Below, in pieces: positions 53,628 to 61,874 of a DNA stretch of 64,000 bases. Each line of letters begins with the position of its first letter. The stretch's first letter is position 1. Below the pieces are notes generated by a model. That model had not been told where the DNA came from. It did no database searches and saw nothing but the letters and a program-made list of their open reading frames with translations. Source of the stretch: Saccharopolyspora gloriosae (GTDB lineage Bacteria > Actinomycetota > Actinomycetes > Mycobacteriales > Pseudonocardiaceae); assembly GCF_014203325.1 (NCBI RefSeq), contig NZ_JACHIV010000001.1:4775501-4839500 (forward strand), in the 5' to 3' direction. Position numbers and translations under genes: made by a program.

Positions 53628-55211
53628 ATGCTCCGCCGCACCACGCCGCTCGCCGCGCTGCTCACCGCGGCGGCCGTGCTGGCCGCCACCGCGCCCGCCG
53701 CGGCGAGCCCGGGGTCCGCCGAGACCCGGCTCGTCGACATCACCGCCGCCGACGGCACCGCGCTGCGCGCCGCGGTGTGCGAACCCGCCGACCCCGGCCC
53801 GCACCCGGTGGCGGTGTTCGTGGCCGCGTGGGGCGGCGGCAGCACGCAGAACATCATGCCCTGCCGGGCGCTCGCCTCCCGCGGCTACGTGACGGTGTCC
53901 TACGGCGCGCGGGGCTTCGGCGAATCCGGCGGCGAAGTGGAAGTGGCCGGCCCGGACGACATCAGCGACGTCTCCAACGTGATCGACTGGACGCTGGCCA
54001 ACACCGAGTCCGACCCGGCGCGGATCGGCGTCGGCGGCATCTCCTACGGCGCCGGGATCAGCGTGCTCGCGTCCGCGTTCGACCCGCGGATCCGCGCCGT
54101 CGCCTCGATGAGCGGCTGGGCGGACCTGGTGGAATCGCTGTTCGGCAACCGCACCCGGCGCGCCGCGGTCGCCATGGTGCTGCGGATCTCCGGGGAGCAG
54201 AACGGGAACCTCTCCGACGAGAGCCGGGAGATGCTGGACAAGTACATCACCGGCGAGGACCGCGACGCGGTGACCGAATGGTCCCGGCAGCGCTCACCTT
54301 CGTCCTACGTGGACCGGATCAACCGGAACCGGCCCGCGGTCCTGATGCTCAACACGTGGAGCGAGACGGTGTTCCCGCCCGGCCAGCTCGCCGACTTCCA
54401 GCAGCGGCTGAGCACACCGAGCAAGCTGGAACTGATCCCCGGCGAGCACGCGGCGGCCGAGACCAGCGGACTGCTCGGGCTCCCGAACGACGCCTGGAAC
54501 GACACCTACCGCTGGTTCGACACCCACCTGCGCGGCGCCGAACCCGACGGCGCCCCCGTCGTGCTGCAACCGCGCGGCGCCACCGACCGGCCGCGCGAGC
54601 AGTACCCGGACTGGCGGCACATCGCGACCCGCACGGACCGGTACTTCCTGTCCGCCGAGGAAGAACTCACCACCGACGCGCCCGCCGAGTGGAGCAGCAC
54701 GCTCCACAGTGGACGTGACACGATCGCGAACGGCGGGGTGCCGCTGGTGACCTACACGCTGGAGGCGCTCACCGGGAACCCGCCGACGGCGTTCCTGCCC
54801 GCGCTCGACCCGACCGCTGCCGCGCGGTGGACCGGCCCCGAACTCGCGGAACCCGAAGTGCTGCGCGGAAGTCCGCGGTTGCGGCTCACCGCAGTGCCGC
54901 CCACCCCGGAAGGCATGCTCGTCGCCTACCTCTACGACGTGGACGCCACCGGCACCGGGCGGCTCATCTCCTACATCCCCTACTCCTGGGAGGGCGCGAC
55001 GCCCGGCGCGCCGCTGCGGATCGACACCGCACTGCCGCCCACCGCCTACGACGTGCCCGCCGGGCACCGGCTGTCGCTGGTCGTCGACACCGAGGACCCG
55101 CTGTTCTTCCTCGACCACAACACCGACGGAGCCCCGCTCGAACTGCGCGGGGACGCCGCGAACCCGGCGACGCTGGAACTGGCGTCGCGCGACGGAAAGG
55201 AGCTGCCGTGA
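53628..55211 (+). CDS. Secreted CocE/NonD-type (S15) alpha/beta hydrolase
   Basis: 527 residues. A cleavable signal peptide (LRRTTPLAALLTAAAVLAATAPAAA) precedes an X-Pro dipeptidyl-peptidase-like catalytic domain with nucleophile motif GVGGISYGAG, YGARGFGESGGE and a late His in LIPGEHAAAET. A C-terminal jelly-roll (PepX_C) domain covers about residues 380-525. It probably cleaves an ester, amide or proline-linked peptide outside the cell. Translationally coupled to the R2lox gene (GTGA overlap), an unusual partner for a secreted enzyme. Confidence 0.88.
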   Translation: MLRRTTPLAALLTAAAVLAATAPAAASPGSAETRLVDITAADGTALRAAVCEPADPGPHPVAVFVAAWGGGSTQNIMPCRALASRGYVTVSYGARGFGESGGEVEVAGPDDISDVSNVIDWTLANTESDPARIGVGGISYGAGISVLASAFDPRIRAVASMSGWADLVESLFGNRTRRAAVAMVLRISGEQNGNLSDESREMLDKYITGEDRDAVTEWSRQRSPSSYVDRINRNRPAVLMLNTWSETVFPPGQLADFQQRLSTPSKLELIPGEHAAAETSGLLGLPNDAWNDTYRWFDTHLRGAEPDGAPVVLQPRGATDRPREQYPDWRHIATRTDRYFLSAEEELTTDAPAEWSSTLHSGRDTIANGGVPLVTYTLEALTGNPPTAFLPALDPTAAARWTGPELAEPEVLRGSPRLRLTAVPPTPEGMLVAYLYDVDATGTGRLISYIPYSWEGATPGAPLRIDTALPPTAYDVPAGHRLSLVVDTEDPLFFLDHNTDGAPLELRGDAANPATLELASRDGKELP

Positions 55212-56167
55212 CCACCACCCGACACGACCGCAGACCCTCCCGCCCCGACCGGGCCCGGATCAACCCGGACGCCCTGCCGTTCCGGTTGTGGGAGAAGGGG
55301 AATCGGAAGTTCTGGGACCCCGCCGCGATCGACTTCTCGCAGGACGCCGCGGACTGGCGCGGGCTCACCGACGAGCAGCGGTTCGCCGCGACCATGCTCT
55401 GCGCCCAGTTCATCGGCGGCGAAGAGGCCGTCACCGAGGACATCCGGCCGTTCCAGGCCGCGATGGCCGCCGAAGGCCGGCCCGCCGACGAGCTCTACCT
55501 GAGCCAGTTCATGTTCGAGGAGGCCAAGCACACCCAGGGCTTCCGGCGCTGGCTCGACGCCGTCGGCGTGCGCGACGACCTGCACCCGCACGTCGCCGAC
55601 AACCCCGGCTACCGGGCGATCTTCTACGAGGCGCTGCCGGAGGCGCTGCACGAGCTCAGCGACGATCCGAGCCCCGCCAACCAGGTCCGCGCCTCGGTCA
55701 CCTACAACCACCTCGTCGAAGGCGTGCTCGCGCTGACCGGCTACTTCCTGTGGAACACCACCTGCAAGCGCAACGGGATCCTGCCGGGCATGCAGGAGCT
55801 GATCCGCCGGATCAGCGAGGACGAGCGGCGGCACATGGCGTGGGGCACCTTCACCTGCCGCAGGCACGTGGCCGCCGACGACGCGAACTGGGAGATCGTG
55901 ACGACGCGGATGGAGGCGCTGCTGCCGCACGCGATCGCGCAGATCGAGCACTCGCTGGGCAACTGGGACGACGATCCGTTCGAGATGCGGATCGAGGGGC
56001 TGTTCGAGTACGCGGCGGACCGGGCCGCGCGGCGGATCAAGGCCATCGAGTCGGCGCGCGGCACGCCGGTGGAGCGCGTCGACGTGGACCACGCGCCGGA
56101 GCGGCTGGAGGAGGAGTTCGGCGCGGAGGACGAATCGGCGCTGCGCGACAGCGCGGCCACCGGCTAG
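55208..56167 (+). CDS. R2-like ligand-binding oxidase (R2lox, Mn/Fe)
   Basis: 319 residues. Ferritin-like di-metal protein related to ribonucleotide reductase R2 but of the R2lox class (M. tuberculosis Rv0233-like). Predicted ligands, by alignment with the Mtb numbering from memory (+4 offset), are Glu72, Glu105, His108, Glu171, Glu206 and His209 (motifs GGEEAVTED, FMFEEAKHTQ, SVTYNHLVEG, DERRHMAWG). The residues that form the Val-Tyr ether cross-link (Val75, Tyr166) are conserved. R2lox binds a long-chain fatty acid and a Mn/Fe cofactor; its reaction is not known. GTG 55208 overlaps the hydrolase stop. Confidence 0.93.
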   Translation: MTTTRHDRRPSRPDRARINPDALPFRLWEKGNRKFWDPAAIDFSQDAADWRGLTDEQRFAATMLCAQFIGGEEAVTEDIRPFQAAMAAEGRPADELYLSQFMFEEAKHTQGFRRWLDAVGVRDDLHPHVADNPGYRAIFYEALPEALHELSDDPSPANQVRASVTYNHLVEGVLALTGYFLWNTTCKRNGILPGMQELIRRISEDERRHMAWGTFTCRRHVAADDANWEIVTTRMEALLPHAIAQIEHSLGNWDDDPFEMRIEGLFEYAADRAARRIKAIESARGTPVERVDVDHAPERLEEEFGAEDESALRDSAATG

Positions 56168-56362
56168 CCGGTCACTACATCGATGCGGACCACGCGCCGG
56201 GCGAACGGCGGCCGAATTCGCGCCGAAAGGACGTACCCATTGCGCGAAAGCAGCTTGCCGGGAAATAATTAGGCGAATTTCTTTCACATTGACTGGGCGT
56301 AACTGGACCCACTTTCGTATTCACTCAAATTGACGGTTGGGACGAGCGCGCCGCGATCACTA

Positions 56363-56388
56363 AAGTCCCTACTCGCGAGTAGGTACTT
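56363..56388. promoter_or_regulatory. 26-bp palindromic operator upstream of the PucR-MFS operon
   Basis: Core CCTACTCG-CGAGTAGG (56368-56383) is perfect, flanked by AAGT and ACTT, so the symmetry extends to 26 bp with one mismatched pair. It lies 69 bp upstream of the PucR-type start, in an AT-richer region. Likely the site for the downstream regulator or a TetR protein. Confidence 0.6.
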
Positions 56389-56409
56389 GAGGGCGGCGCA
56401 GCCCACCGG

Positions 56410-56454
56410 CTCTTCCTGCCGGTTCGGGCGCCCGCCTCCGGCAGGAAAAGAGGA
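56410..56454 (+). promoter_or_regulatory. Leader hairpin overlapping the ribosome-binding site
   Basis: CTCTTCCTGCCGG (56410-56422) pairs with CCGGCAGG-AA-AAGAG (56438-56452) around a self-complementary CGGGCGCCCG loop. The right arm includes the Shine-Dalgarno AAGAGG for ATG 56457, so folding would hide it. Confidence 0.5.
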
Positions 56455-56456
56455 TC

Positions 56457-57776
56457 ATGCTGACGAAGGCGATCCATCCCCAGGCCCCGGATCTGTGGGC
56501 GGCCCTGCCCAGCGAACTGGCTCCGATCCTGCGTCCCGAGATGAACAGCCTGGCCACGCAGATCCTCAGCGAGATCCAGCGACGCATCCCCGAATACGCC
56601 AGGCCGATGGACGACAAATACGTGCACGCCATCCGCCGCGGCGTCGAAGAGGCGCTGAGCCAATTCGTCGACCAGATCGCCGACCCCACCGCGCCACCGG
56701 AACGCTGCGCCGAAGTGCACCGCGCGCTCGGCAAAGCCGAAATGCACGAAGGCCGCAGCCTCGACAGCCTGCAAGCCGCCTACCGGCTCGGCGCCCGCCT
56801 CGCCTGGCGGCGCACCGCCCGCATCGGCGAACGCGCCCGCGTCGCGCCCCGCACGATGCTGCTGCTCGGCGAAGCGATCTACGCCCACATCGACGAACTC
56901 GCCGCGCTGTCGGTCGAAGGCTTCGCCGAAGCGCAGGCCCGCGCCGCCGGAACCCAGGCGCGGCGCAGGCGGCGGCTGCTGGAGCTGCTGCTGACCGACC
57001 CCCAGCCACCGCACCGAATCCTGGAAGAAGCCGCCGCCGCGGCCCGCTGGAAATGGCCCCGCACCGTCATCGTCGCCGCGTTGCAACGCGCCGACCGGCA
57101 CGAACCGCACAGCAACCCGCTGGCGCGGCGGGAAGCCCTCGTCGACCTCGAATGCGCCCAGCCGCACCTGCTGCTGCCGTGCACCGACGACCCGCCCGGC
57201 GAAATCCCCTGGGAACAGCAGCTCACCGGTTGGCGGATGGTCATCGGGCCACCCGTGGAGATCTCGCAGGCACCGCACGCGCTGCGCTGGGCGCGGCGGC
57301 TGCTGGAACTGTCCAACGCGGGCGTCGTGCCGCACGAGCCGGTGCTGCACTGCAAGGACCACCTCTCCAGCCTGCTGCTGCTCAGCGACGAGAACCTCAC
57401 CCGGCAGATCGTGCACACCCGGCTGGCGCCGCTGGAGCAGCTCAAGCCGAAGCAGCAGGTCCGGCTGGCCGAGACGCTGCTGGCGTGGTTGCAGACCCGC
57501 GGCGGCGCACCGGAAGTGGCCCAGCGGTTGCGCGTGCACCCGCAGACGGTGCGCTACCGCCTGCACCAGCTCGAAGACCTCTTCGGCGCGGACCTCAACG
57601 ATCCGCAGGCGCGGTTCGAGCTGGAGATGGCGCTGCGGGCCGCCGGGCGGCTGCTGCCCTACGGCGCGCTCACCGAGGAGCACGCCGCCGGACCGGACCG
57701 GCGGGCCACCGCACCGATGCCGGCGCCCCCGGTGGCGCCGAACGGCGCCCGGAGCGCCGAAGGCGGCCCGACGTGA
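56457..57776 (+). CDS. PucR/CdaR-type transcriptional regulator
   Basis: 439 residues. An N-terminal RsbR/GGDEF-like sensor portion (about 1-190, EMNSLATQILSEIQRRIPEYARP, SLDSLQAAYRLGARLAWR) and a C-terminal PucR HTH (LAETLLAWLQTRGGAPEVAQRLRVHPQTVRYRLHQLEDLFGADLNDPQARFELEMALRA, about 340-400). The tail is Pro/Ala-rich. PucR-type proteins regulate catabolic or specialised-metabolite genes in response to small ligands. Coupled by a 4-nt overlap to an efflux pump, which it likely controls along with itself through the palindrome at 56363-56388. Confidence 0.9.
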   Translation: MLTKAIHPQAPDLWAALPSELAPILRPEMNSLATQILSEIQRRIPEYARPMDDKYVHAIRRGVEEALSQFVDQIADPTAPPERCAEVHRALGKAEMHEGRSLDSLQAAYRLGARLAWRRTARIGERARVAPRTMLLLGEAIYAHIDELAALSVEGFAEAQARAAGTQARRRRRLLELLLTDPQPPHRILEEAAAAARWKWPRTVIVAALQRADRHEPHSNPLARREALVDLECAQPHLLLPCTDDPPGEIPWEQQLTGWRMVIGPPVEISQAPHALRWARRLLELSNAGVVPHEPVLHCKDHLSSLLLLSDENLTRQIVHTRLAPLEQLKPKQQVRLAETLLAWLQTRGGAPEVAQRLRVHPQTVRYRLHQLEDLFGADLNDPQARFELEMALRAAGRLLPYGALTEEHAAGPDRRATAPMPAPPVAPNGARSAEGGPT

Positions 57777-59239
57777 GCGCGGAGACGGCGAGCGCACCGG
57801 TGCGGCAGGCACCGGTGCTGCTGGCCCTCGCCGTGGCCGGGTTCGTCACGGCGCTGGACAACAACGTCGTCAACGTCGCGCTGCCCACCGTGCAGACCGA
57901 GCTCGGCGCGACCGTCCCGCAGCTGGAGTGGATCGTCAGCGGCTACGTGCTGGCCTTCGCGAGCCTGCTCATCGTCGGCGGCAGGCTCGCCGACCTGGCC
58001 GGGCGCAGGAGGATCCTGCTGATCGGGCTCGCCGCGCTGATCGTCACCTCCGTCGCGGCCGGGTTCGCGGAGTCCGCCGAAGTGCTGATCGCGGTGCGGT
58101 TCGCCCAGGGCGCCTCCGCCGCGCTGGTGATGCCCGCGTCGCTGGCGGTGCTCGCCGCCGACATCGACCGGGAGCACCGGGACCTCGCCGCGGGCATCTG
58201 GACGGCGTCGCTGGCGGTGGCGCTCGCGCTGGGGCCGGTGGTCGGCGGCGTGCTCACCGAACACCTGCACTGGAGCTGGATCTTCTTCCTGCACCTGCCC
58301 ACCGGCCTGGTCACGATGGCGCTGGTGTGGTGGGGACTGCCCGACACCCGGCCGCGCACCGGGCGGATGCCGTTGCGGCACTTGGACCCCGCCGGGCTCG
58401 CACTGTCCACAGTGGTGCTCGCGGCGGGCAGTTTCGCGCTCGTGGAAGGGCAGAGCCTCGGGTTCGGCGCCCCGCTGATCATCGGCGCGGCGGCGGTGGC
58501 GGTGGCGGGCGTGCCGGTGCTGATCGCCGTGGAACGGCGGGTGGCGGAACCGATGCTGCGGTTGTCGCTGGTGCGCAACAGGGTCTTCGGCGGCGGCACC
58601 ATCGCCCAAGTGCTGTGGGGCGTCGGGGTGAACGGCACGCTGCTCTACACCTCGCTGTTCCTGCAGGACGTGCTGGAGCTGTCGCCCAGCGCCGCCGGGC
58701 TGGTGTTCGTGCCGCTGGCGGGACTGCTGGTGCTGTGCGTGCCGCTGGTGCCGCCGCTGAGCGCCCGGTTCGGCGCGCGCTGGATCGTGACGACCGGGAT
58801 GGCGCTGGTGGCGCTCGGGCTGTGGCTCCTGGCGCAGTCGGACGCGCAGAGCTCGGTGTGGGGGCTGATGCCGGGGCTGCTGTCCATCGGCGTCGGCTCG
58901 GCGCTGATCACGCCGTTGACTTCGGCGGTCCTGTCGGCGGCGCCGCCCGGCACGGCGGGCGTGGCCTCGGCCATGATCAGCGCCGCGCGGGAGGCGTCCG
59001 GGGTGCTCGGGGTCGCGATCGTCGGCGTCGTGCTCTCCGCGTGGAGCGGCGCCGCGCTCGCCGGCGGCGCCACCGCGGACGCCGCCTACACCAGCGGCTA
59101 CTCGGCGGGCATGCGGATGGCGGCGGGGCTGGTGCTCGTCGGCGCGGTGGCCACCGCGTTCGCGCTCGCGCCCGAGCGCTCCACGCCCAAGCGCTCGGCG
59201 AACATCGGCCAGGCGCGGTGGAGCTCCCGCTCCCAGTAG
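57773..59239 (+). CDS. MFS drug exporter, DHA2 (14-TM) family
   Basis: 488 residues with about 14 TM helices. Motif D1/A regions: FVTALDNNVVNVALPTVQTELG, EWIVSGYVLAFASLLIVGGRLADLAGRRRILL and motif C ALGPVVGGVLTEHLHWSWIFFLHLPTGLV. Proton antiporters of this family export antibiotics, dyes and lipophilic compounds. GTG 57773 overlaps the regulator stop (GTGA). The C-terminal 47 codons overlap the antigen-85-type esterase gene on the opposite strand by 142 bp. Confidence 0.92.
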   Translation: MSAETASAPVRQAPVLLALAVAGFVTALDNNVVNVALPTVQTELGATVPQLEWIVSGYVLAFASLLIVGGRLADLAGRRRILLIGLAALIVTSVAAGFAESAEVLIAVRFAQGASAALVMPASLAVLAADIDREHRDLAAGIWTASLAVALALGPVVGGVLTEHLHWSWIFFLHLPTGLVTMALVWWGLPDTRPRTGRMPLRHLDPAGLALSTVVLAAGSFALVEGQSLGFGAPLIIGAAAVAVAGVPVLIAVERRVAEPMLRLSLVRNRVFGGGTIAQVLWGVGVNGTLLYTSLFLQDVLELSPSAAGLVFVPLAGLLVLCVPLVPPLSARFGARWIVTTGMALVALGLWLLAQSDAQSSVWGLMPGLLSIGVGSALITPLTSAVLSAAPPGTAGVASAMISAAREASGVLGVAIVGVVLSAWSGAALAGGATADAAYTSGYSAGMRMAAGLVLVGAVATAFALAPERSTPKRSANIGQARWSSRSQ

Positions 59240-60183
59240 GGCCAATCGTGCAAGCCGGGGCCGTAGAAGTCCTCGGTGACGGGAATGCCCAAGTCCTTGA
59301 GCCGCGAGGTCATCACCTGCGAGGTCGACAACGCGGCGGGCTCCAGCGGGTCGGGCAGCGAGCCGGGCTCGTCGAGCGGGCCGGGCAGCCCGTTGCCGCC
59401 GGACACCCAGAGCGCGGTGCCGCGCAACTCCTCGGCGTGGTCGAACGGGTTGCGCTGCGACCAGGTCCGGTGGTCCAGCACCTCGTCGCCCCACATCGCG
59501 AACGGGTTCTCGCCCTCCCGCACCAGAATCCCCTTGATCACACCGGGCACGGCGGGTTGCAGGGTGTTGAGCAGGCCGCTGAAGGAGGCCGCCGCCTGGA
59601 ACAGTCCCGGATTCCGGAAAGCGTAGGCGAACGCCCCGTAGCCGCCGACCGACAGGCCCGCCACCGCGCGCCGCTGCCCCGCGCCGTAGTGGCGCTCCAG
59701 GATGCCGCGCAGCTCCCGCAGGTGGAACGCCTCCCAATCCGGCCCGCCCGCGCCGAAATCGCTCCAGCGGGTGTAGAAACCCGCGGGGCCGCCGCTGGGC
59801 AGGACGGTCAGCACGTCCTTGTCCGCCATGAACTCCCGCACGTCGGTGAACTCCGTCCACGCCCGGTAATCCGCGTCCTCGCAGCAACCGTGCAGCAGGT
59901 ACAGCACCGGCCACGTCCGGTCCGGGTTCCGCGACCACCCCTCGGGCAGCAGCAACCGCACCGGCGCGCTGGTGCCCAACGCGGGTGAGTAGATCAGCAG
60001 GTCGACGGTGCGGTCGTCGAGCCGGTTCTCCTGCAGCACCCGCGCCCCGTCGGCCACCGCCGGCGCAGGCGGGCCGCCCCGCTCCGCCGCGAGCGGCGGC
60101 GCCGCCACCGACCCGCCGAGCAGCGCGGTGCTCACCACCACCGACCACGCCACCGGCCGCCGCAACCACCGTGCACTGCGCAT
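59098..60183 (-). CDS. Secreted esterase of the antigen 85/esterase D superfamily
   Basis: 361 residues. Signal peptide RRPVAWSVVVSTALLGGSVAA, then the PF00756 alpha/beta hydrolase domain: RTWPVLYLLHGCCEDADYRAW, the nucleophile elbow VAGLSVGGYGAFAYAFRNP, and the late catalytic His in GPGLHDWPYWERELHRAWP. The family includes mycolyltransferases and secreted S-formylglutathione-type esterases. ATG 60183 follows GAAGGG. The last ~34 residues lie beyond the domain and are encoded antisense to the MFS gene. Located downstream of the PKS and AccD genes on the same strand, which suggests a role in release or transfer of their product. Confidence 0.88.
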   Translation of the reverse strand: MRSARWLRRPVAWSVVVSTALLGGSVAAPPLAAERGGPPAPAVADGARVLQENRLDDRTVDLLIYSPALGTSAPVRLLLPEGWSRNPDRTWPVLYLLHGCCEDADYRAWTEFTDVREFMADKDVLTVLPSGGPAGFYTRWSDFGAGGPDWEAFHLRELRGILERHYGAGQRRAVAGLSVGGYGAFAYAFRNPGLFQAAASFSGLLNTLQPAVPGVIKGILVREGENPFAMWGDEVLDHRTWSQRNPFDHAEELRGTALWVSGGNGLPGPLDEPGSLPDPLEPAALSTSQVMTSRLKDLGIPVTEDFYGPGLHDWPYWERELHRAWPMFAERLGVERSGASANAVATAPTSTSPAAIRMPAE

Positions 60184-60314
60184 GCGCTGCCCTTCGCCGA
60201 ACCTCACGTCGGCGCCGCCCCGGCCGAAGCCGAGGCGGCGCCCTTTCCTTGCCGTACCGGGGTTTTCCGCCGCGCCCTGCGCACGACCGGGCCCTCCGGC
60301 CCGTCGCGCGCGAC

Positions 60315-61874
60315 CTACAACGGCATGGTGCTGTGCTTCTTCGGAGGGACCTCCTGGCGCTTGTTCGCCAACAGCCGCAACGCCCGGCTCAGCTGCGCGC
60401 GCGTCGCCGACGGGCGGATCACGGCGTCGACGTAGCCGCGTTCGGCCGCGACGTAGGGCGTGGCCAGCGTCGACCGGTACTCCTCGACGAGCTTCGCGCG
60501 CACCGCCTCCTCGGTGCCGTTCGCCGCGGCCTCCGCGAGCTCCCGGCGGTGCAGCAGGCTCACCGCGCCGGACGCGCCCATCACCGCGATCTCCGCCGTC
60601 GGCCACGCCAGGTTCACGTCCGCGCCCAAGTGCTTGGACCCCATCACCGCGTAGCCGCCGCCGTAGGCCTTGCGCACCACGACCGTCACCTTCGGCACCG
60701 TCGCCTCGGAGTACGCGTAGATCAGCTTCGCGCCGCGGCGGATGATGCCCCGGCGCTCCTGCTCCAGCCCCGGCAGGTAGCCCGGCACGTCGGCGAACGT
60801 GAGCAGCGGCAGGTTGAACGCGTCGCAGAACCGCACGAACCGCGCCGCCTTCTCCGAGGCGTCGATGTCGATGGTGCCGGCGTTGTGCAACGGCTGGTTC
60901 GCGACCACCCCGACGCTGCGCCCGTCGATCCGGCCGAACGCGCAGAGCATGCTGCGCCCGAACAACGGCTGCACTTCCAGGAAATCGCCCTCGTCGAGGA
61001 CGAGTTCCAGCACCCGGCGCATGTCGTAGGCCTCGTGCGGCTCGTCCGGCACCAGCGCGTCCAGTTCGGCCGCGCGGCCCGGATCGCCGGCCGGCTCGTA
61101 GTCCGGCAGCGAATCCTGGTTGTTCGACGGCAGGAAACCCAGCAGCGTGCGGGCCCAGTCGATCGCGTCCGCCTCGTCCTCCGCCAAGTGGTGGGCGTTG
61201 CCGGAGAGCTCGCTGTTGATCTGCGCGCCGCCGAGCTCCTCCGCGCCGGTGCGCTGGCCCGTCACCGACCGCACCACCTCCGGCCCGGTGACGAACATGT
61301 GCGCGGTGCCGCGCACCATCACCGTGAAATCGGTGATCGCGGGCGAGTACACCGCGCCGCCCGCGCACGGCCCCATGATCAACGACAGTTGCGGGATCAC
61401 ACCCGAGGCCAGCGAATTGCGCCTGCCCAGTTCCGCGTAGTACGCCAGCGACACCACGCCCTCCTGGATGCGGGCGCCCCCGGAATCGTTGATGCCCACG
61501 ACGGGACAGCCGATGCGCATCGCCAGGTCCATGACCTTGAGCACCTTCTCCCCGCACACCTCGCCCATGCTGCCGCCGAACACGGTGAAGTCCTGCGCGA
61601 ACACGCACACCGGCCGCCCGTCCACGGTGCCGTGGCCGGTGACCACACCGTCGCCGTAGGGCCGCGGCTCCCCCGGTGCGTACGACGTCCCCCGGTGCGC
61701 GGCGAACTCGTCGAGCTCCACGAAGGAGTCCTCGTCGAGCAGCAGCGCGATGCGTTCGCGGGCGGTGAGCTTGCCCTTCGCGTGCTGCTTGATCCGCGCC
61801 CGCTGATCGGCCTCGTGCACCGCCTCACCGTGCCGCCGCCGCAGGTCCTCGATGCGTTCCGCCGTGCCGGTCAT
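60315..61874 (-). CDS. Acyl-CoA carboxylase beta (carboxyltransferase) subunit, AccD/PccB type
   Basis: 519 residues. Transfers carboxyl from biotin to an acyl-CoA, giving malonyl-, methylmalonyl- or long-chain carboxyacyl-CoA. Landmarks: KGKLTARERIALLLDEDSF, FVDQ-type QDFTVFGGSMGEVCGEKV, the acyl-CoA oxyanion motif GINDSGGARIQEGV, GPCAGGAVYSPAITDF and the biotin-side motif RKAYGGGYAVMGSKHLGAD. The biotinylated alpha subunit is elsewhere. ATG 61874 overlaps the PKS stop (ATGA), so it is dedicated to that PKS, like AccD4 next to Pks13 in mycobacteria. Confidence 0.94.
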   Translation of the reverse strand: MTGTAERIEDLRRRHGEAVHEADQRARIKQHAKGKLTARERIALLLDEDSFVELDEFAAHRGTSYAPGEPRPYGDGVVTGHGTVDGRPVCVFAQDFTVFGGSMGEVCGEKVLKVMDLAMRIGCPVVGINDSGGARIQEGVVSLAYYAELGRRNSLASGVIPQLSLIMGPCAGGAVYSPAITDFTVMVRGTAHMFVTGPEVVRSVTGQRTGAEELGGAQINSELSGNAHHLAEDEADAIDWARTLLGFLPSNNQDSLPDYEPAGDPGRAAELDALVPDEPHEAYDMRRVLELVLDEGDFLEVQPLFGRSMLCAFGRIDGRSVGVVANQPLHNAGTIDIDASEKAARFVRFCDAFNLPLLTFADVPGYLPGLEQERRGIIRRGAKLIYAYSEATVPKVTVVVRKAYGGGYAVMGSKHLGADVNLAWPTAEIAVMGASGAVSLLHRRELAEAAANGTEEAVRAKLVEEYRSTLATPYVAAERGYVDAVIRPSATRAQLSRALRLLANKRQEVPPKKHSTMPL

